Source: Sinorhizobium sojae CCBAU 05684 (GTDB lineage Bacteria; Pseudomonadota; Alphaproteobacteria; Rhizobiales; Rhizobiaceae). Taken from it: a stretch of 64,000 nucleotides of DNA. The stretch is taken from positions 3,539,001 to 3,603,000 of the forward strand of contig NZ_CP023067.1 in NCBI RefSeq assembly GCF_002288525.1. Direction: 5' to 3'. Under the pieces are notes generated by a model. It worked only from the letters and a program-made list of their open reading frames with translations. It did no database searches and was not told the origin of the DNA. The position numbers and the translations under genes were made by a program. This document shows, piece after piece, positions 36,342 to 45,039 of the stretch; within the stretch, counting starts at the first letter, position 1; the number at the start of each line of letters is the position of its first letter.

Positions 36342-36797
36342 ATGACCGACACCACCCATACGAACGGCCGGCCGCGCGCGATACTGCCGGCGCTCGAGAA
36401 GATCTACCTGCCACTCGACAGCCTTGCCGAGACGCTGTTGCGCGTGCTCGCGGGTGCGCTGCTCGTCACCCATGGCTACGGCAAGATCCTTGATCCCTTC
36501 GGGACGGTCGGAATGGTGGAAGGCCTCGGCTTCTATCCGGGCGTCTTCTGGTCGCCGCTGCTCGCCGCCACCGAATTCTTCGGCGGCATCTTCATCGCCA
36601 TCGGCTTGCTGACCCGGCCCGCAGCCTTTGCGGCCACCATCGTGCTGCTCGTCACGGTCTATTTCCATGGTATCGCCCTGGGCGAGGGTCTCGGCGGCGC
36701 CGAGAAGTCGATCCTCTGGGCGGCGATCACCTTCTTCTTCGCGATCCGCGGTGCCAACAGTCATTCGGTCGACGCCAAGCTCGGCAAGCAATTCTAA
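36342..36797 (+). CDS. DoxX family membrane protein
   Basis: The 151-residue protein has four hydrophobic helices with the DoxX pattern LLRVLAGALLVTHGYGKILD, TEFFGGIFIAIGLLTRPAAF and EKSILWAAITFFFAIRGANS. The ATG at 36342 lies behind AGAGAGGGACC. DoxX proteins associate with redox or thiosulphate-oxidation functions in some bacteria, but most, including this one, are of unknown function. Confidence 0.88.
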   Translation: MTDTTHTNGRPRAILPALEKIYLPLDSLAETLLRVLAGALLVTHGYGKILDPFGTVGMVEGLGFYPGVFWSPLLAATEFFGGIFIAIGLLTRPAAFAATIVLLVTVYFHGIALGEGLGGAEKSILWAAITFFFAIRGANSHSVDAKLGKQF

Positions 36798-36905
36798 ATC
36801 GCCCGCACCGGCACAGGGTCCGCTGCGACCGTATGCCGGTGCGGTTGGAAGCCGCTCTTGCAAGCCGGCGTTGCCCGTGGTCATCTCGGTTGAAGGAGGT
36901 GGACC

Positions 36906-37391
36906 ATGCATGAAGCGATCGAAGGCGGCTGTTTCTGCGGCCGCATCCGCTACCGGCTGAAGCGCCGGCCGATGTTCGTCCATTGTTGCCACTGTACGGA
37001 TTGCCGGCGCCAGCTCGGCAGCGCCTTCGCCATCAATGGCCTTGTCGAGACGGAGAATGTCGAGCTTCTCCAGGGCGAACCCGTCCTGGTGACGCTCTCG
37101 ACCGATAGCGGCCGTCCGCATGACGTCTACCGTTGCGCCGAGTGCCAATCGCCGCTTTGGAGCGATTATGGCCGGCGAAAATGGCTCTCCTTCCTGCGGC
37201 TGGCTACGCTCGACCCGCCAGCCGAATTTACACCCGATGTGCATATCTACACCCGCTCGAAGCTCGACTGGCTGCCTCTGCCGCCGGGCGCCAGGGCCTT
37301 CGAGGCCTATTACGACGTCAAGGCGGAGTGGCCGAAGGAGAGCCTGGAACGGCTCGAAACGGCGCGGGCCAAGGCAAAGGCGCGGGCGTGA
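36906..37391 (+). CDS. GFA family zinc-binding protein (glutathione-dependent formaldehyde-activating-like)
   Basis: The 161-residue protein carries the GFA zinc ligands GGCFCGRIRY, HCCHCTDCRRQLG and YRCAECQSPLWSDYG. GGAGGTGGACC precedes the ATG. Paracoccus Gfa speeds formaldehyde-glutathione adduct formation, but most family members are uncharacterised and no formaldehyde genes are nearby, so no specific reaction is claimed. Confidence 0.88.
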   Translation: MHEAIEGGCFCGRIRYRLKRRPMFVHCCHCTDCRRQLGSAFAINGLVETENVELLQGEPVLVTLSTDSGRPHDVYRCAECQSPLWSDYGRRKWLSFLRLATLDPPAEFTPDVHIYTRSKLDWLPLPPGARAFEAYYDVKAEWPKESLERLETARAKAKARA

Positions 37392-37528
37392 CAGCGAGCG
37401 AGCGCGACAGAATGGCGGCGGGACTCCGCCCGGCCGGGTGCGGTCGTGACCGAGACGTGGCGGCAGATACGACGGTTGTGGGCAACCGGCGCGGGTTCTG
37501 CGTTGAGTTGGAAAAGAGGGAGATTTCG

Positions 37529-38035
37529 ATGACGGAAGCCGTGACAACGTTCAAGGTCCGCACGGCGCGCACGGCGGACGTGCCGGCGCTCCGCGGTTTT
37601 CTCAACGAGATCATCCGGATCGGCGGCACCACGGCTCACGAAACGCCGTTCACAAATGAACGCTTCGCCTCGCATTTCCTTGCGGGTCCGGGTTTCGTCA
37701 GTTGCTTCGTCGCGGAGGACGGTGAAGGCCGGCCCTGTGCCTTCCAGGCGCTGGAGCGCTCGGATGGTCTGCCGGACCGTTGGGTGGATATCGGCACCTT
37801 CGCCCGCCCGCATCGGAAAGTTCCGGGAGCCGGCTCGGCGCTTTTCGCCGCCACGAGGGCCCATGCCCGCGACGCCGGCTTCGCGGCCATCAATGCCACG
37901 ATCCGCGCGGATAATGTCGGCGGCCTGGCCTATTACAGCAGGATGGGCTTCATCGACTACAAGATCGACGAGGCCGTGCCGCTCAAGGGCGGACGCCGTG
38001 TCGACCGGATTTCGAAACGATATTTGCTGGAATGA
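37529..38035 (+). CDS. GNAT family N-acetyltransferase
   Basis: The 168-residue protein starts at ATG 37529 behind AGAGGGAGA; the longer open frame upstream is not supported. It shows the GNAT acetyl-CoA fold: FVAEDGEGRPCAFQALERSD, a diverged pyrophosphate loop HRKVPGAGSALFAATRAHAR, and NVGGLAYYSRMGFIDYKIDE. The substrate is unknown. It follows the GFA gene by about 140 bases and converges on lepA. Confidence 0.85.
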   Translation: MTEAVTTFKVRTARTADVPALRGFLNEIIRIGGTTAHETPFTNERFASHFLAGPGFVSCFVAEDGEGRPCAFQALERSDGLPDRWVDIGTFARPHRKVPGAGSALFAATRAHARDAGFAAINATIRADNVGGLAYYSRMGFIDYKIDEAVPLKGGRRVDRISKRYLLE

Positions 38036-38150
38036 CGGGCCGTGTCAGAAGCTTTGAAAGGTAAAGTCCGCGGCAGAGACAATCTCGTCGCGCTGATCTG
38101 GCAGGTCCGTGACCAAGCCGCCGAGTTCATGTACCGCATTTGCGGCCATA

Positions 38151-39977
38151 TCACTCGTCGCCCATCTTCAGCGCCGCGATAAACGCCTCCTGCGGGATCT
38201 CCACCTTGCCGAACTGGCGCATGCGCTTCTTGCCTTCCTTCTGCTTTTCCAGAAGCTTGCGCTTGCGGGTGGCGTCACCGCCGTAGCACTTGGCGGTTAC
38301 GTCCTTGCGTAGCGCGCGCACCGTCTCGCGGGCGATGATACGGCCGCCGATCGCCGCCTGGATCGGGATCTGGAACATGTGCTGCGGGATCAGGTCCTTG
38401 AGCTTCTCGCACATGACGCGGCCGCGCTTTTCCGCCGCCGAGCGGTGGACGAGCATCGACAGCGCATCGACCGGCTCGCCATTGACGAGGATCGACATCT
38501 TGACCAGGTCGCTTTCGCGATAATCGGAGAGGTTGTAGTCGAAGGAGGCGTAGCCCTTGGATATCGACTTCAGCCGGTCGTAGAAGTCGAAAACCACTTC
38601 GTTCAGCGGCAGGTCGTAAGTCAGCATCGCGCGGTTGCCGACATAGGTGAGTTCGGTCTGGATGCCGCGCCGGTCCTGGCAGAGCTTCAGGATGCCGCCG
38701 AGATATTCGTCCGGCGTCATGATCGTCGCGCGGATCCAGGGCTCGCGGAATTCGGCGATCTTGACGACGTCCGGCATGTCGGCCGGATTGTGCAACTCCT
38801 TCTCGGTGCCGTCGGTCATGGTCAGCTGATAGACGACCGATGGGGCGGTCGCGATCAGGTCGAGGTCGAATTCGCGCGAAAGGCGTTCCTGGATGATCTC
38901 GAGATGCAGGAGCCCGAGGAAACCGCAGCGGAAGCCAAAGCCGAGCGCGGCGGAGGATTCCATTTCGAAGGAGAAGGAAGCGTCATTCAGGCGCAGCTTG
39001 CCCATGGCGCTGCGCAGCTCCTCGAAGTCGGCCGCGTCGACCGGGAAGAGTCCGCAGAAGACCACCGGCTGGGCCGGCTTGAAGCCAGGGAGCGCTGCCG
39101 CTGTCGGGCGCTTTTCATCCGTGATCGTATCGCCGACGCGGGTGTCGGCCACTTCCTTGATCGAGGCTGTGATGAAGCCGATCTCGCCGGGGCCGAGCGA
39201 ATCGATCGCAACCATCTTCGGCGTCAGCACGCCGACGCGCTCCACCGTGTATTTGGCGCCGGTGCCCATCATGCGGATGGTCTGGCCCTTGGTTAAGACG
39301 CCGTCGATGATGCGCACCAGAACCATGACGCCCAGATAGGTGTCGTACCAGCTGTCGACGAGCAGGGCCTTGAGCGGCGCCTTCTCGCCGCCGGGGCTCT
39401 TCGGCGCCGGCAGCCGGTTGACGATCGCTTCGAGCACGTCGGGAATGCCGAGACCGGTTTTGGCCGAGATCATCACCGCGTCGGAGGCATCGATTCCGAT
39501 CACCTCCTCGATCTGGTCCTTGATCCGCTCCGGTTCGGCTGCCGGCAGGTCTATCTTGTTGAGCACGGTGACGAGCTCGTGATTGTTGTCGATCGCCTGA
39601 TAGACGTTCGCGAGCGTCTGGGCTTCCACGCCCTGGCTGGCGTCGACGACGAGCAGCGAGCCTTCGCAGGCTGAGAGCGAGCGCGAGACCTCGTAGGCGA
39701 AGTCGACATGCCCGGGCGTGTCGATGAGGTTCAGGACATAGGTCTCGCCGTCATTGGCCTTGTAGTGCAGGCGCACGGTCTGCGCCTTGATGGTGATGCC
39801 GCGCTCGCGCTCGATGTCCATGCTGTCCAACACCTGCTCGGACATTTCGCGCTCGGCGAGCCCGCCGGTCAGCTGGATCAGCCGGTCGGCCAGCGTCGAC
39901 TTGCCGTGGTCGATGTGGGCCACGATCGAGAAGTTGCGGATGTTCGACAGGGGCGTCTTGGAATTCGGTGTGCTCAT
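38151..39977 (-). CDS. lepA: Elongation factor 4 (LepA) GTPase
   Basis: The 608-residue protein (ATG 39977; ATG 39986 is an alternative giving 611) has the GTPase motifs [23 protein letters not shown] and NKIDL. It also has the LepA-specific C-terminal domain ([20 protein letters not shown]). LepA/EF4 acts on ribosomes, with proposed roles in back-translocation, initiation or 30S assembly. No partner genes flank it. Neither start has a strong ribosome site. Confidence 0.96.
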   Translation of the reverse strand: MSTPNSKTPLSNIRNFSIVAHIDHGKSTLADRLIQLTGGLAEREMSEQVLDSMDIERERGITIKAQTVRLHYKANDGETYVLNLIDTPGHVDFAYEVSRSLSACEGSLLVVDASQGVEAQTLANVYQAIDNNHELVTVLNKIDLPAAEPERIKDQIEEVIGIDASDAVMISAKTGLGIPDVLEAIVNRLPAPKSPGGEKAPLKALLVDSWYDTYLGVMVLVRIIDGVLTKGQTIRMMGTGAKYTVERVGVLTPKMVAIDSLGPGEIGFITASIKEVADTRVGDTITDEKRPTAAALPGFKPAQPVVFCGLFPVDAADFEELRSAMGKLRLNDASFSFEMESSAALGFGFRCGFLGLLHLEIIQERLSREFDLDLIATAPSVVYQLTMTDGTEKELHNPADMPDVVKIAEFREPWIRATIMTPDEYLGGILKLCQDRRGIQTELTYVGNRAMLTYDLPLNEVVFDFYDRLKSISKGYASFDYNLSDYRESDLVKMSILVNGEPVDALSMLVHRSAAEKRGRVMCEKLKDLIPQHMFQIPIQAAIGGRIIARETVRALRKDVTAKCYGGDATRKRKLLEKQKEGKKRMRQFGKVEIPQEAFIAALKMGDE

Positions 39978-40058
39978 GGGCCGCATATAGCAGCGCGATC
40001 AGGCGGCGCAAAGCGGGAAATGAAGGCTTCGTTCACTATAAATTCGCCCGTGAGACGG

Positions 40059-41300
40059 CTATTCAGGACGCGGCTCCGCCTCGCTCAGCTGAGCGACATT
40101 CGGTACCTGCGCGCTCTTCAACTCAAAGGCCTCGCGAAGCTGCGGCGGGACGCGCGCGCGCGAGCGCAGGCGAAGGAGCACGAAGGCGGCGTATAGAAGG
40201 GCCACCGCCATCGTCGCGTGAATGAAGACGCGGGCGCCGAAGACGGGTGTCAGTGCGGTCACCAGCATCGGCACCAAGGTCGCCGCCGTCGACCAGGCGA
40301 CGAGCAGCGTGCTTGCAAGCGGCACGAAATCGTCCGGATCCGTGCGGTCGTTGGCATGGGCGTTGGCGATCGAGTAGATCGTTTCGACAGCCCCGGCAAA
40401 GATCGCGAAGACGAGCATCAGCAGCCAGAGCCTGTCGAAAGAGACGACAAGGGCCGCAAGCCCCGCGCCGGTGATGAGCGCCGAGGTGGCGATCAGCACG
40501 ATTCGGCGGTCGACCCGGTCGGAAAGCGCTCCCATCGGATACTGGATGAGGAGCAGCCCGAACTGCATCACGAACATCAGCGTCGCCACGTCGCGCTGGC
40601 TCATCGCATTGGCGGCGGCATAGATCGGGGTGAAGCCCTGCACTAGCATCGAGAGGCCGCCGGAGGCGAGCACGCCGATGAAGGCGACCGGGGAACTGTG
40701 CCAGGCCATGGCGATGTCGATGCGCACCCGCGTGGGTGCTGGCGGCGTCGGCAGGCGCGTGAGCCCGATCGGGAGGATGGCGATCGCCGTGAAGAAGATG
40801 GTCGCGATCGGTGCGAAATTGCCCTCGAGCGGGACCTGCCCGAAAAGCCAGGCTCCGGTCCCAAGTCCGATCACATAGGCCATGTAGAAGAGCGCCATGG
40901 CCTTGCCGCGCCAGCGATTGTCGCTGGCATGGTTCAGCCAGCTCTGGGCAATGATGAAGTTGGTGTTGGCGGCGGCGCCGTAAAGGCCGCGGGCAAGGAT
41001 CCAGAGCGCCGGATTGATGCCCAGGCTGATCAATACCGCGGCGAGGATGACAAGCGCCATCGAGCAGGAAAAGGCCCGGGCATGGCCGACGCGGCGGATC
41101 AGCGGACCCGCCAGCACGCAGCCGACGAGCCCGCCAAAGGCGATCGCCGTCACCGCCGCACCCGGAACCCATTCCGGCGCCATCGAGCGCGTCAGGACGA
41201 AAGGGACATAAGCGAGCATCATGCCGTTGCCGATGGCGACCGCCGTCATCGACGTGACGATGCTGGCGATCGACAGGAGCGCCGAAGGGGACCTGCTCAT
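40059..41300 (-). CDS. MFS transporter, YcaD-like
   Basis: The 413-residue protein starts at ATG 41300 behind GGAGGAG. It has 12 predicted helices, FGGLVGCVLAGPLIRRVGHA in the first cytoplasmic loop, FIIAQSWLNHASDNRWRGKA and GALSDRVDRRIVLIATSALI. The pattern fits the YcaD/COG0477 group of MFS proteins. The substrate is unknown. It is divergent from the XRE-cupin regulator, with a palindrome in the shared 132-base region, so it is probably a target. Confidence 0.85.
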   Translation of the reverse strand: MSRSPSALLSIASIVTSMTAVAIGNGMMLAYVPFVLTRSMAPEWVPGAAVTAIAFGGLVGCVLAGPLIRRVGHARAFSCSMALVILAAVLISLGINPALWILARGLYGAAANTNFIIAQSWLNHASDNRWRGKAMALFYMAYVIGLGTGAWLFGQVPLEGNFAPIATIFFTAIAILPIGLTRLPTPPAPTRVRIDIAMAWHSSPVAFIGVLASGGLSMLVQGFTPIYAAANAMSQRDVATLMFVMQFGLLLIQYPMGALSDRVDRRIVLIATSALITGAGLAALVVSFDRLWLLMLVFAIFAGAVETIYSIANAHANDRTDPDDFVPLASTLLVAWSTAATLVPMLVTALTPVFGARVFIHATMAVALLYAAFVLLRLRSRARVPPQLREAFELKSAQVPNVAQLSEAEPRPE

Positions 41301-41405
41301 GCTGCTCTCCTCCCGAAACCCTGGAGGCAAACTAGCGCGGCTGCCGCCGTCGCGATGTCGTCCGAGCGGCATCGGCGAAATTTATTTCTTGCGGCGCTTG
41401 ACTCT

Positions 41406-41434
41406 ATTATAAGAGAAATACATTCTCAAATAAT
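41406..41434. promoter_or_regulatory. Imperfect palindrome over the XRE-cupin gene start, candidate operator
   Basis: ATTATAAGAGAA (41406-41417), ATACA, TTCTCAAATAAT (41423-41434): the arms match at 10 of 12 positions. It lies between the divergent MFS and regulator genes, covers the first bases of the regulator's ATG, and follows a TTGACT hexamer (41398-41403). It is a plausible autoregulatory site. Confidence 0.5.
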
Positions 41435-42008
41435 GGATGAATTGACATCTCTGGAACAGACGATCGGCGAGCGCGTGCGCGAACTGCGCGCGGCCGGGGC
41501 GCTGACGCTCGATGAACTGGCCACGCGCTCCGGCGTCAGCCGCGCCATGATCTCGCGCGTCGAGCGCGGCGAGGCGAGCCCGACGGCCCAGCTCCTGGCG
41601 AAACTCTGCAGTGCGCTCGGTACGACGCTGTCGGCCCTTTTTGCCTCCGCAAGCAAGAACGCCTCGCCGATTGCGCGGCGGGCGGAGCAGCGGCTCTGGC
41701 GCGATCCGGAAAGTGGCTATCTCCGCCGGTCGGTTTCGCCGGAAGGTCTCGGTTCGCCCGTCGATATCGTCGAGGTGGAGTTTCCGCCGGGCGCGCGCGT
41801 CGTCTTCGAACGCCAGCCGGCCGACCGCGGCATCACCCAGCACCTCTGGCTCTTCTCCGGGCGGCTGGAGCTGACGATGGAGAGTGGTCCGCTGGTGCTC
41901 GAGGCGGGCGACTGCCTCTTCATGGGGCTCGAAGAGGCCCATGTCTTTCACAATCCCTATGGCGAACCGGCGCATTACGCCGTCATCCTCTGCCGCACCA
42001 AGGTGTAA
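41433..42008 (+). CDS. XRE-family transcriptional regulator with C-terminal cupin domain
   Basis: The 191-residue protein has an N-terminal XRE helix-turn-helix (GALTLDELATRSGVSRAMIS, then RVERGEASPTAQLLAKLCSA) and a C-terminal cupin (VEFPPGARVVFERQPADRGI, GDCLFMGLEEAHVFHNPYGE). This architecture is shared by regulators such as PuuR that sense small ligands through the cupin. It is followed by a GNAT gene 2 bases later and an acetylpolyamine amidohydrolase, so its ligand may be a polyamine or related amine; that is inference. No clear Shine-Dalgarno site precedes the ATG. Confidence 0.88.
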   Translation: MDELTSLEQTIGERVRELRAAGALTLDELATRSGVSRAMISRVERGEASPTAQLLAKLCSALGTTLSALFASASKNASPIARRAEQRLWRDPESGYLRRSVSPEGLGSPVDIVEVEFPPGARVVFERQPADRGITQHLWLFSGRLELTMESGPLVLEAGDCLFMGLEEAHVFHNPYGEPAHYAVILCRTKV

Positions 42009-42010
42009 CC

Positions 42011-42556
42011 ATGCCCGATGCAATCATCCGCGTCCTCACCGAAGACGAAGCGCGCGACGCGTTGCCGGCGCTTGCCGAGGTGCTTTCCGATTGCGTCGAG
42101 GGCGGCGCATCCGTCGGATTTCTGCAGCCCCTTACCCCGCAGGATGCACGCCCTTTCTGGGAAGGCGTTGCGGCCGCAGTTGCGCGGAGCGAAACCGTGC
42201 TGATCGTCGCCGAGGTCGATGGCCGGGCGCTCGGCACCGTGCAGATCGGCCTCGCGACGATGCCGAACCAGCCGCACCGTGCCGACATCAAGAAGCTGCT
42301 CGTACACCGGCAGGCGCGCGGGCTCGGCCTTGCGCGCCGGCTGATGGAGCAAGCGGAGGCCGAAGCGGTGAAAAGGGGAAGGCGGGTCCTGGTGCTCGAT
42401 ACCGCCACCGGCGAACCGGCCGAGGCCATCTACGAGCGCTTCGGCTGGCAGCGCGCGGGCGTCGTTCCCGACTATGCGCTGATGCCGGACGGCCGCTATT
42501 GCGCAACGACCTTCTTCTACAAGCATGTCTTCGCACGCTGCCGAAACGTGGAGTAG
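42011..42556 (+). CDS. GNAT family N-acetyltransferase
   Basis: The 181-residue protein starts 2 bases after the regulator gene. It carries the GNAT acetyl-CoA loop LLVHRQARGLGLARRLMEQA and RRVLVLDTATGEPAEAIYER with FGWQRAGVVPDYALMPDGRY. The family acetylates amines; the position between an XRE-cupin regulator and an acetylpolyamine amidohydrolase suggests an amine or polyamine substrate, but this is only context. Confidence 0.86.
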   Translation: MPDAIIRVLTEDEARDALPALAEVLSDCVEGGASVGFLQPLTPQDARPFWEGVAAAVARSETVLIVAEVDGRALGTVQIGLATMPNQPHRADIKKLLVHRQARGLGLARRLMEQAEAEAVKRGRRVLVLDTATGEPAEAIYERFGWQRAGVVPDYALMPDGRYCATTFFYKHVFARCRNVE

Positions 42557-42592
42557 TTTGGCTCGAAAACCTCTTTAATCAGGACCCACTCG

Positions 42593-43618
42593 ATGCGCGT
42601 ATTCTATTCCGAAGACCACAAGCTCAGAGACGCGAAGACCGAGCTGCATGGCGGCGAGCTCGTTCCTCCCTTCGAGGCACCGTTTCGGGCGGAGTGGATC
42701 CTCGCTTCCGTCAAAGAAGCGGGCTTTTTCGATGTCGTCGCACCGGAGCGTCACGGCATGGAAACGGCGCTGAAGCTTCATTCGGCGGACTATCTGGAAT
42801 TCCTCGAGACGGCGTGGGACCGCTGGGTTGCGGACGGCTATCGGGGCGAGGCGATTCCCGCCTGCTTCCCGGCAAGGCGCATGCGCCAGCATCCGCCGAA
42901 GGATGTCGACGGTGCGCTCGGCTATTACGCCTTCGCCGCCGAGACGGCGATCACCGAGGGCACCTTCGCTGCCGCACGCGCGGCGATGGATTGCGCGATC
43001 TCGGCGGCGGACCATGTCGCCGCCGGCAACCCTGCCGCCTTCGCGCTTTGCCGGCCGCCCGGCCATCATGCCGCGATCGACCTCTTCGGCGGCTATTCCT
43101 TCATCAACAACGCCGCCTGCGCGGCCCAGCGCCTGCGCGATGTCGGTGCGACGAAGGTCGCCGTCCTCGACGTCGATTTCCATCACGGCAACGGCACACA
43201 GGATATCTTCTACGAACGCGCCGACGTCTTTTTCGCCTCGCTGCACGGCGACCCCGCCGATGCCTTCCCGCATTTCCTCGGTTTCGCTGACGAGGAAGGG
43301 ACAGGCGCCGGCCTCGGCTCGACGAAGAACTATCCCTTGCCCCGCGGCACGACCTTCAAGACCTGGAGCGCGGCGATGGAAGACGCGCTGTCGCGCATTG
43401 CCGGTTTCGGCGCCGAGGCGCTCGTTCTCTCGCTGGGCGTCGACACGTTCGAGCGCGATCCGATCAGCTTCTTCAAGCTGATGTCGCAGGATTATCTCCG
43501 CATGGGCGAACGCTTGAAGGAGACAGGCTTGCCGATCGTCCTCTGTATGGAGGGTGGCTATGGCGTCCCGGAGATCGGGCTGAACGTTGCCAATGTGCTC
43601 AAGGGCATCGCCCGCTGA
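42593..43618 (+). CDS. Acetylpolyamine amidohydrolase / class II histone deacetylase family
   Basis: The 341-residue protein begins MRVFYSEDHKLRDAKTELHG, characteristic of bacterial acetylpolyamine amidohydrolases such as Mycoplana ramosa AphA (also 341 residues, from memory). The deacetylase core is present: RPPGHHA, zinc ligands in DVDFHHGNG (Asp195, His197) and LGVDTFERDP, and the Tyr in MEGGYGV. It should remove acetyl groups from N-acetylpolyamines. It lies 36 bases after the GNAT gene in one likely operon with the XRE-cupin regulator. Confidence 0.9.
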   Translation: MRVFYSEDHKLRDAKTELHGGELVPPFEAPFRAEWILASVKEAGFFDVVAPERHGMETALKLHSADYLEFLETAWDRWVADGYRGEAIPACFPARRMRQHPPKDVDGALGYYAFAAETAITEGTFAAARAAMDCAISAADHVAAGNPAAFALCRPPGHHAAIDLFGGYSFINNAACAAQRLRDVGATKVAVLDVDFHHGNGTQDIFYERADVFFASLHGDPADAFPHFLGFADEEGTGAGLGSTKNYPLPRGTTFKTWSAAMEDALSRIAGFGAEALVLSLGVDTFERDPISFFKLMSQDYLRMGERLKETGLPIVLCMEGGYGVPEIGLNVANVLKGIAR

Positions 43619-43636
43619 TTTTTCTTCGTCCGGCTA

Positions 43637-43667
43637 TTGACCTCAACTTTGGTTGAGGTCGTACCAA
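43637..43667 (+). promoter_or_regulatory. SoxR-type promoter: SoxR box within a 19-bp spacer
   Basis: TTGACC (43637-43642), a 19-base spacer and TACCAA (43662-43667), the over-long spacing of MerR-family promoters. The box CCTCAA-CTTTGG-TTGAGG (43641-43658) lies between the hexamers and has the same half-sites and spacing as the E. coli soxS SoxR site; the palindrome extends to GACCTCAAC/GTTGAGGTC. Predicted start near 43674, 46 bases before the ABM gene. Confidence 0.8.
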
Positions 43668-43719
43668 TGATCGCGTTTGTCAGGCCGCGATTGAGCGGCC
43701 GCGTTCAAAGGAGAAGTCG

Positions 43720-44070
43720 ATGAGTGTGATTGAGCAGGCCGCGTCGCAGCCCCTGTACCGTGTGAACAAATTCGCTGTGCCGCCGGAAGCGCGAGACGAG
43801 TTCCTCGATCTCGTGGCGAAGACCTTTGCCGTCATCCGCAGCCAGGAAGGTCATGTACGCGATTGGATCCTGGAACAGAATTCCGGTCCGGGCGTGTTCA
43901 ATTTCGTCACGATGATCGAGTTTGCGAGCGAGGAGGTCGCGCCCCGGGTCGTCGCCGCCCTGGCGGCACTGGACCGGGAACTGCGCCTCGACCGGGAAGC
44001 GATGATGGGGCGGCTCAATATCCGCACCGATTTCGGCAGCTACAAGCGCCTGGACTCGCTTGTTGCCTGA
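43720..44070 (+). CDS. Antibiotic biosynthesis monooxygenase (ABM) domain protein
   Basis: The 116-residue protein has one ABM ferredoxin-like domain: VNKFAVPPEARDEFLDLVAK, VIRSQEGHVRDWILEQNSGP and FNFVTMIEFASEEVAPRVVA. Family members are small oxygenases or haem/quinone-binding proteins. The upstream SoxR-type promoter predicts induction by redox-cycling agents, so a role in quinone or phenazine-type compound handling is plausible. Its 3' end lies 4 bases from the converging exoD-like gene with no terminator between. Confidence 0.86.
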   Translation: MSVIEQAASQPLYRVNKFAVPPEARDEFLDLVAKTFAVIRSQEGHVRDWILEQNSGPGVFNFVTMIEFASEEVAPRVVAALAALDRELRLDREAMMGRLNIRTDFGSYKRLDSLVA

Positions 44071-44074
44071 CGCC

Positions 44075-44713
44075 TCAGGAGATGAAGAAGTTCGAAAGGC
44101 CTTGACCGGCGGCGAATGCGGCATAGCCGAGCATGGTGAAATAGATCGTGGTCGCGACGAGAAAGAAATAACCCGCGGCCACCGTCAGCCCGTCCCGCTG
44201 GATAATGCCGAGCGACAGGAGCAGGATGGCGATGGCCGGCAGCGTATTCGACAGCGGTACCAGCCCGAGCGGGAACATTAGCAGCACGCCGCCGGCCATG
44301 ATCATCAGACCGTTGAAGCGGTTCATGACGGCGCCCTGGGTAAGCCCGTGAAGCCGCGGTCGCACGAAACGGTCGAGTTTCGCAACGAACATCGCTCCCT
44401 TCCGGAGAGTCGGCAACAGCTTTTCGGTCTCGATCTGCCGGTCGAGAATGCGTCGGGGCAACCAGGGGAGACGGTTCAGCGTGATCGCCAGAGAGATGAG
44501 AATGATAGCTGCCCCGAAGACGGTGCTCACCCCGGGGATCGACACCGGGATCAGGAACGGCAGCGTCAGCAGCGCGCAAAGAAGCAGGAATCCCTGCTCG
44601 CCTATTTCGACCATCAGCTGGCGCAGCGTGATCGTGTCGCCGCGAATCGAAGCGATCATGCCGGTGAGCGTATCGCTGAGACTGCGTTCCGTATCACCGA
44701 ATTCGATCGTCAT
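44075..44713 (-). CDS. ExoD-like exopolysaccharide biosynthesis protein
   Basis: The 212-residue membrane protein (ATG 44713) has the ExoD pattern: GDTITLRQLMVEIGEQGFLL, TLPFLIPVSIPGVSTVFGAA, RLPWLPRRILDRQI and four to five hydrophobic helices ending in SNFFIS. Sinorhizobium exoD mutants are altered in exopolysaccharide, alkaline sensitivity and nodule invasion. Rhizobia have several ExoD homologues, so I do not assign the gene symbol. Confidence 0.85.
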   Translation of the reverse strand: MTIEFGDTERSLSDTLTGMIASIRGDTITLRQLMVEIGEQGFLLLCALLTLPFLIPVSIPGVSTVFGAAIILISLAITLNRLPWLPRRILDRQIETEKLLPTLRKGAMFVAKLDRFVRPRLHGLTQGAVMNRFNGLMIMAGGVLLMFPLGLVPLSNTLPAIAILLLSLGIIQRDGLTVAAGYFFLVATTIYFTMLGYAAFAAGQGLSNFFIS

Positions 44714-45039
44714 GTCTGGCCCTTCTCCATTCGCGCTGGTCCGCCTGCAACATCCGCCCGTGCAAGGGGCACAGCGTCTCATTTGCCTTCAGTAATCTAT
44801 CCTGGTGCCGAATGCGACTCCGCTCGTCGCGCCTGACAGAGCTGCGCGTCCTAAGGGCGGTTGTGTGTGAGGCTCGGTTAGCTGGCGCTCTGGACAGCAA
44901 TGTGGCGAAAGCAGCGCCGCCATGGCCCTCGTGCGGGCGGTCTCTCGGTCCGCCCCTGTGGAAAGCGGCCGGCGCTTCATCTTCCTGCCGCAATCCATGG
45001 TATGAAGCAGCTTCAGCACCAATGGGGATTAGTGATTCG
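44714..45039. other. Divergent intergenic region, exoD-like / OmpA lipoprotein
   Basis: No gene or RIME copy seen. One hairpin, GGGCGG...CCGCCC near 44936-44957, is visible. The region presumably holds both promoters. Confidence 0.4.
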
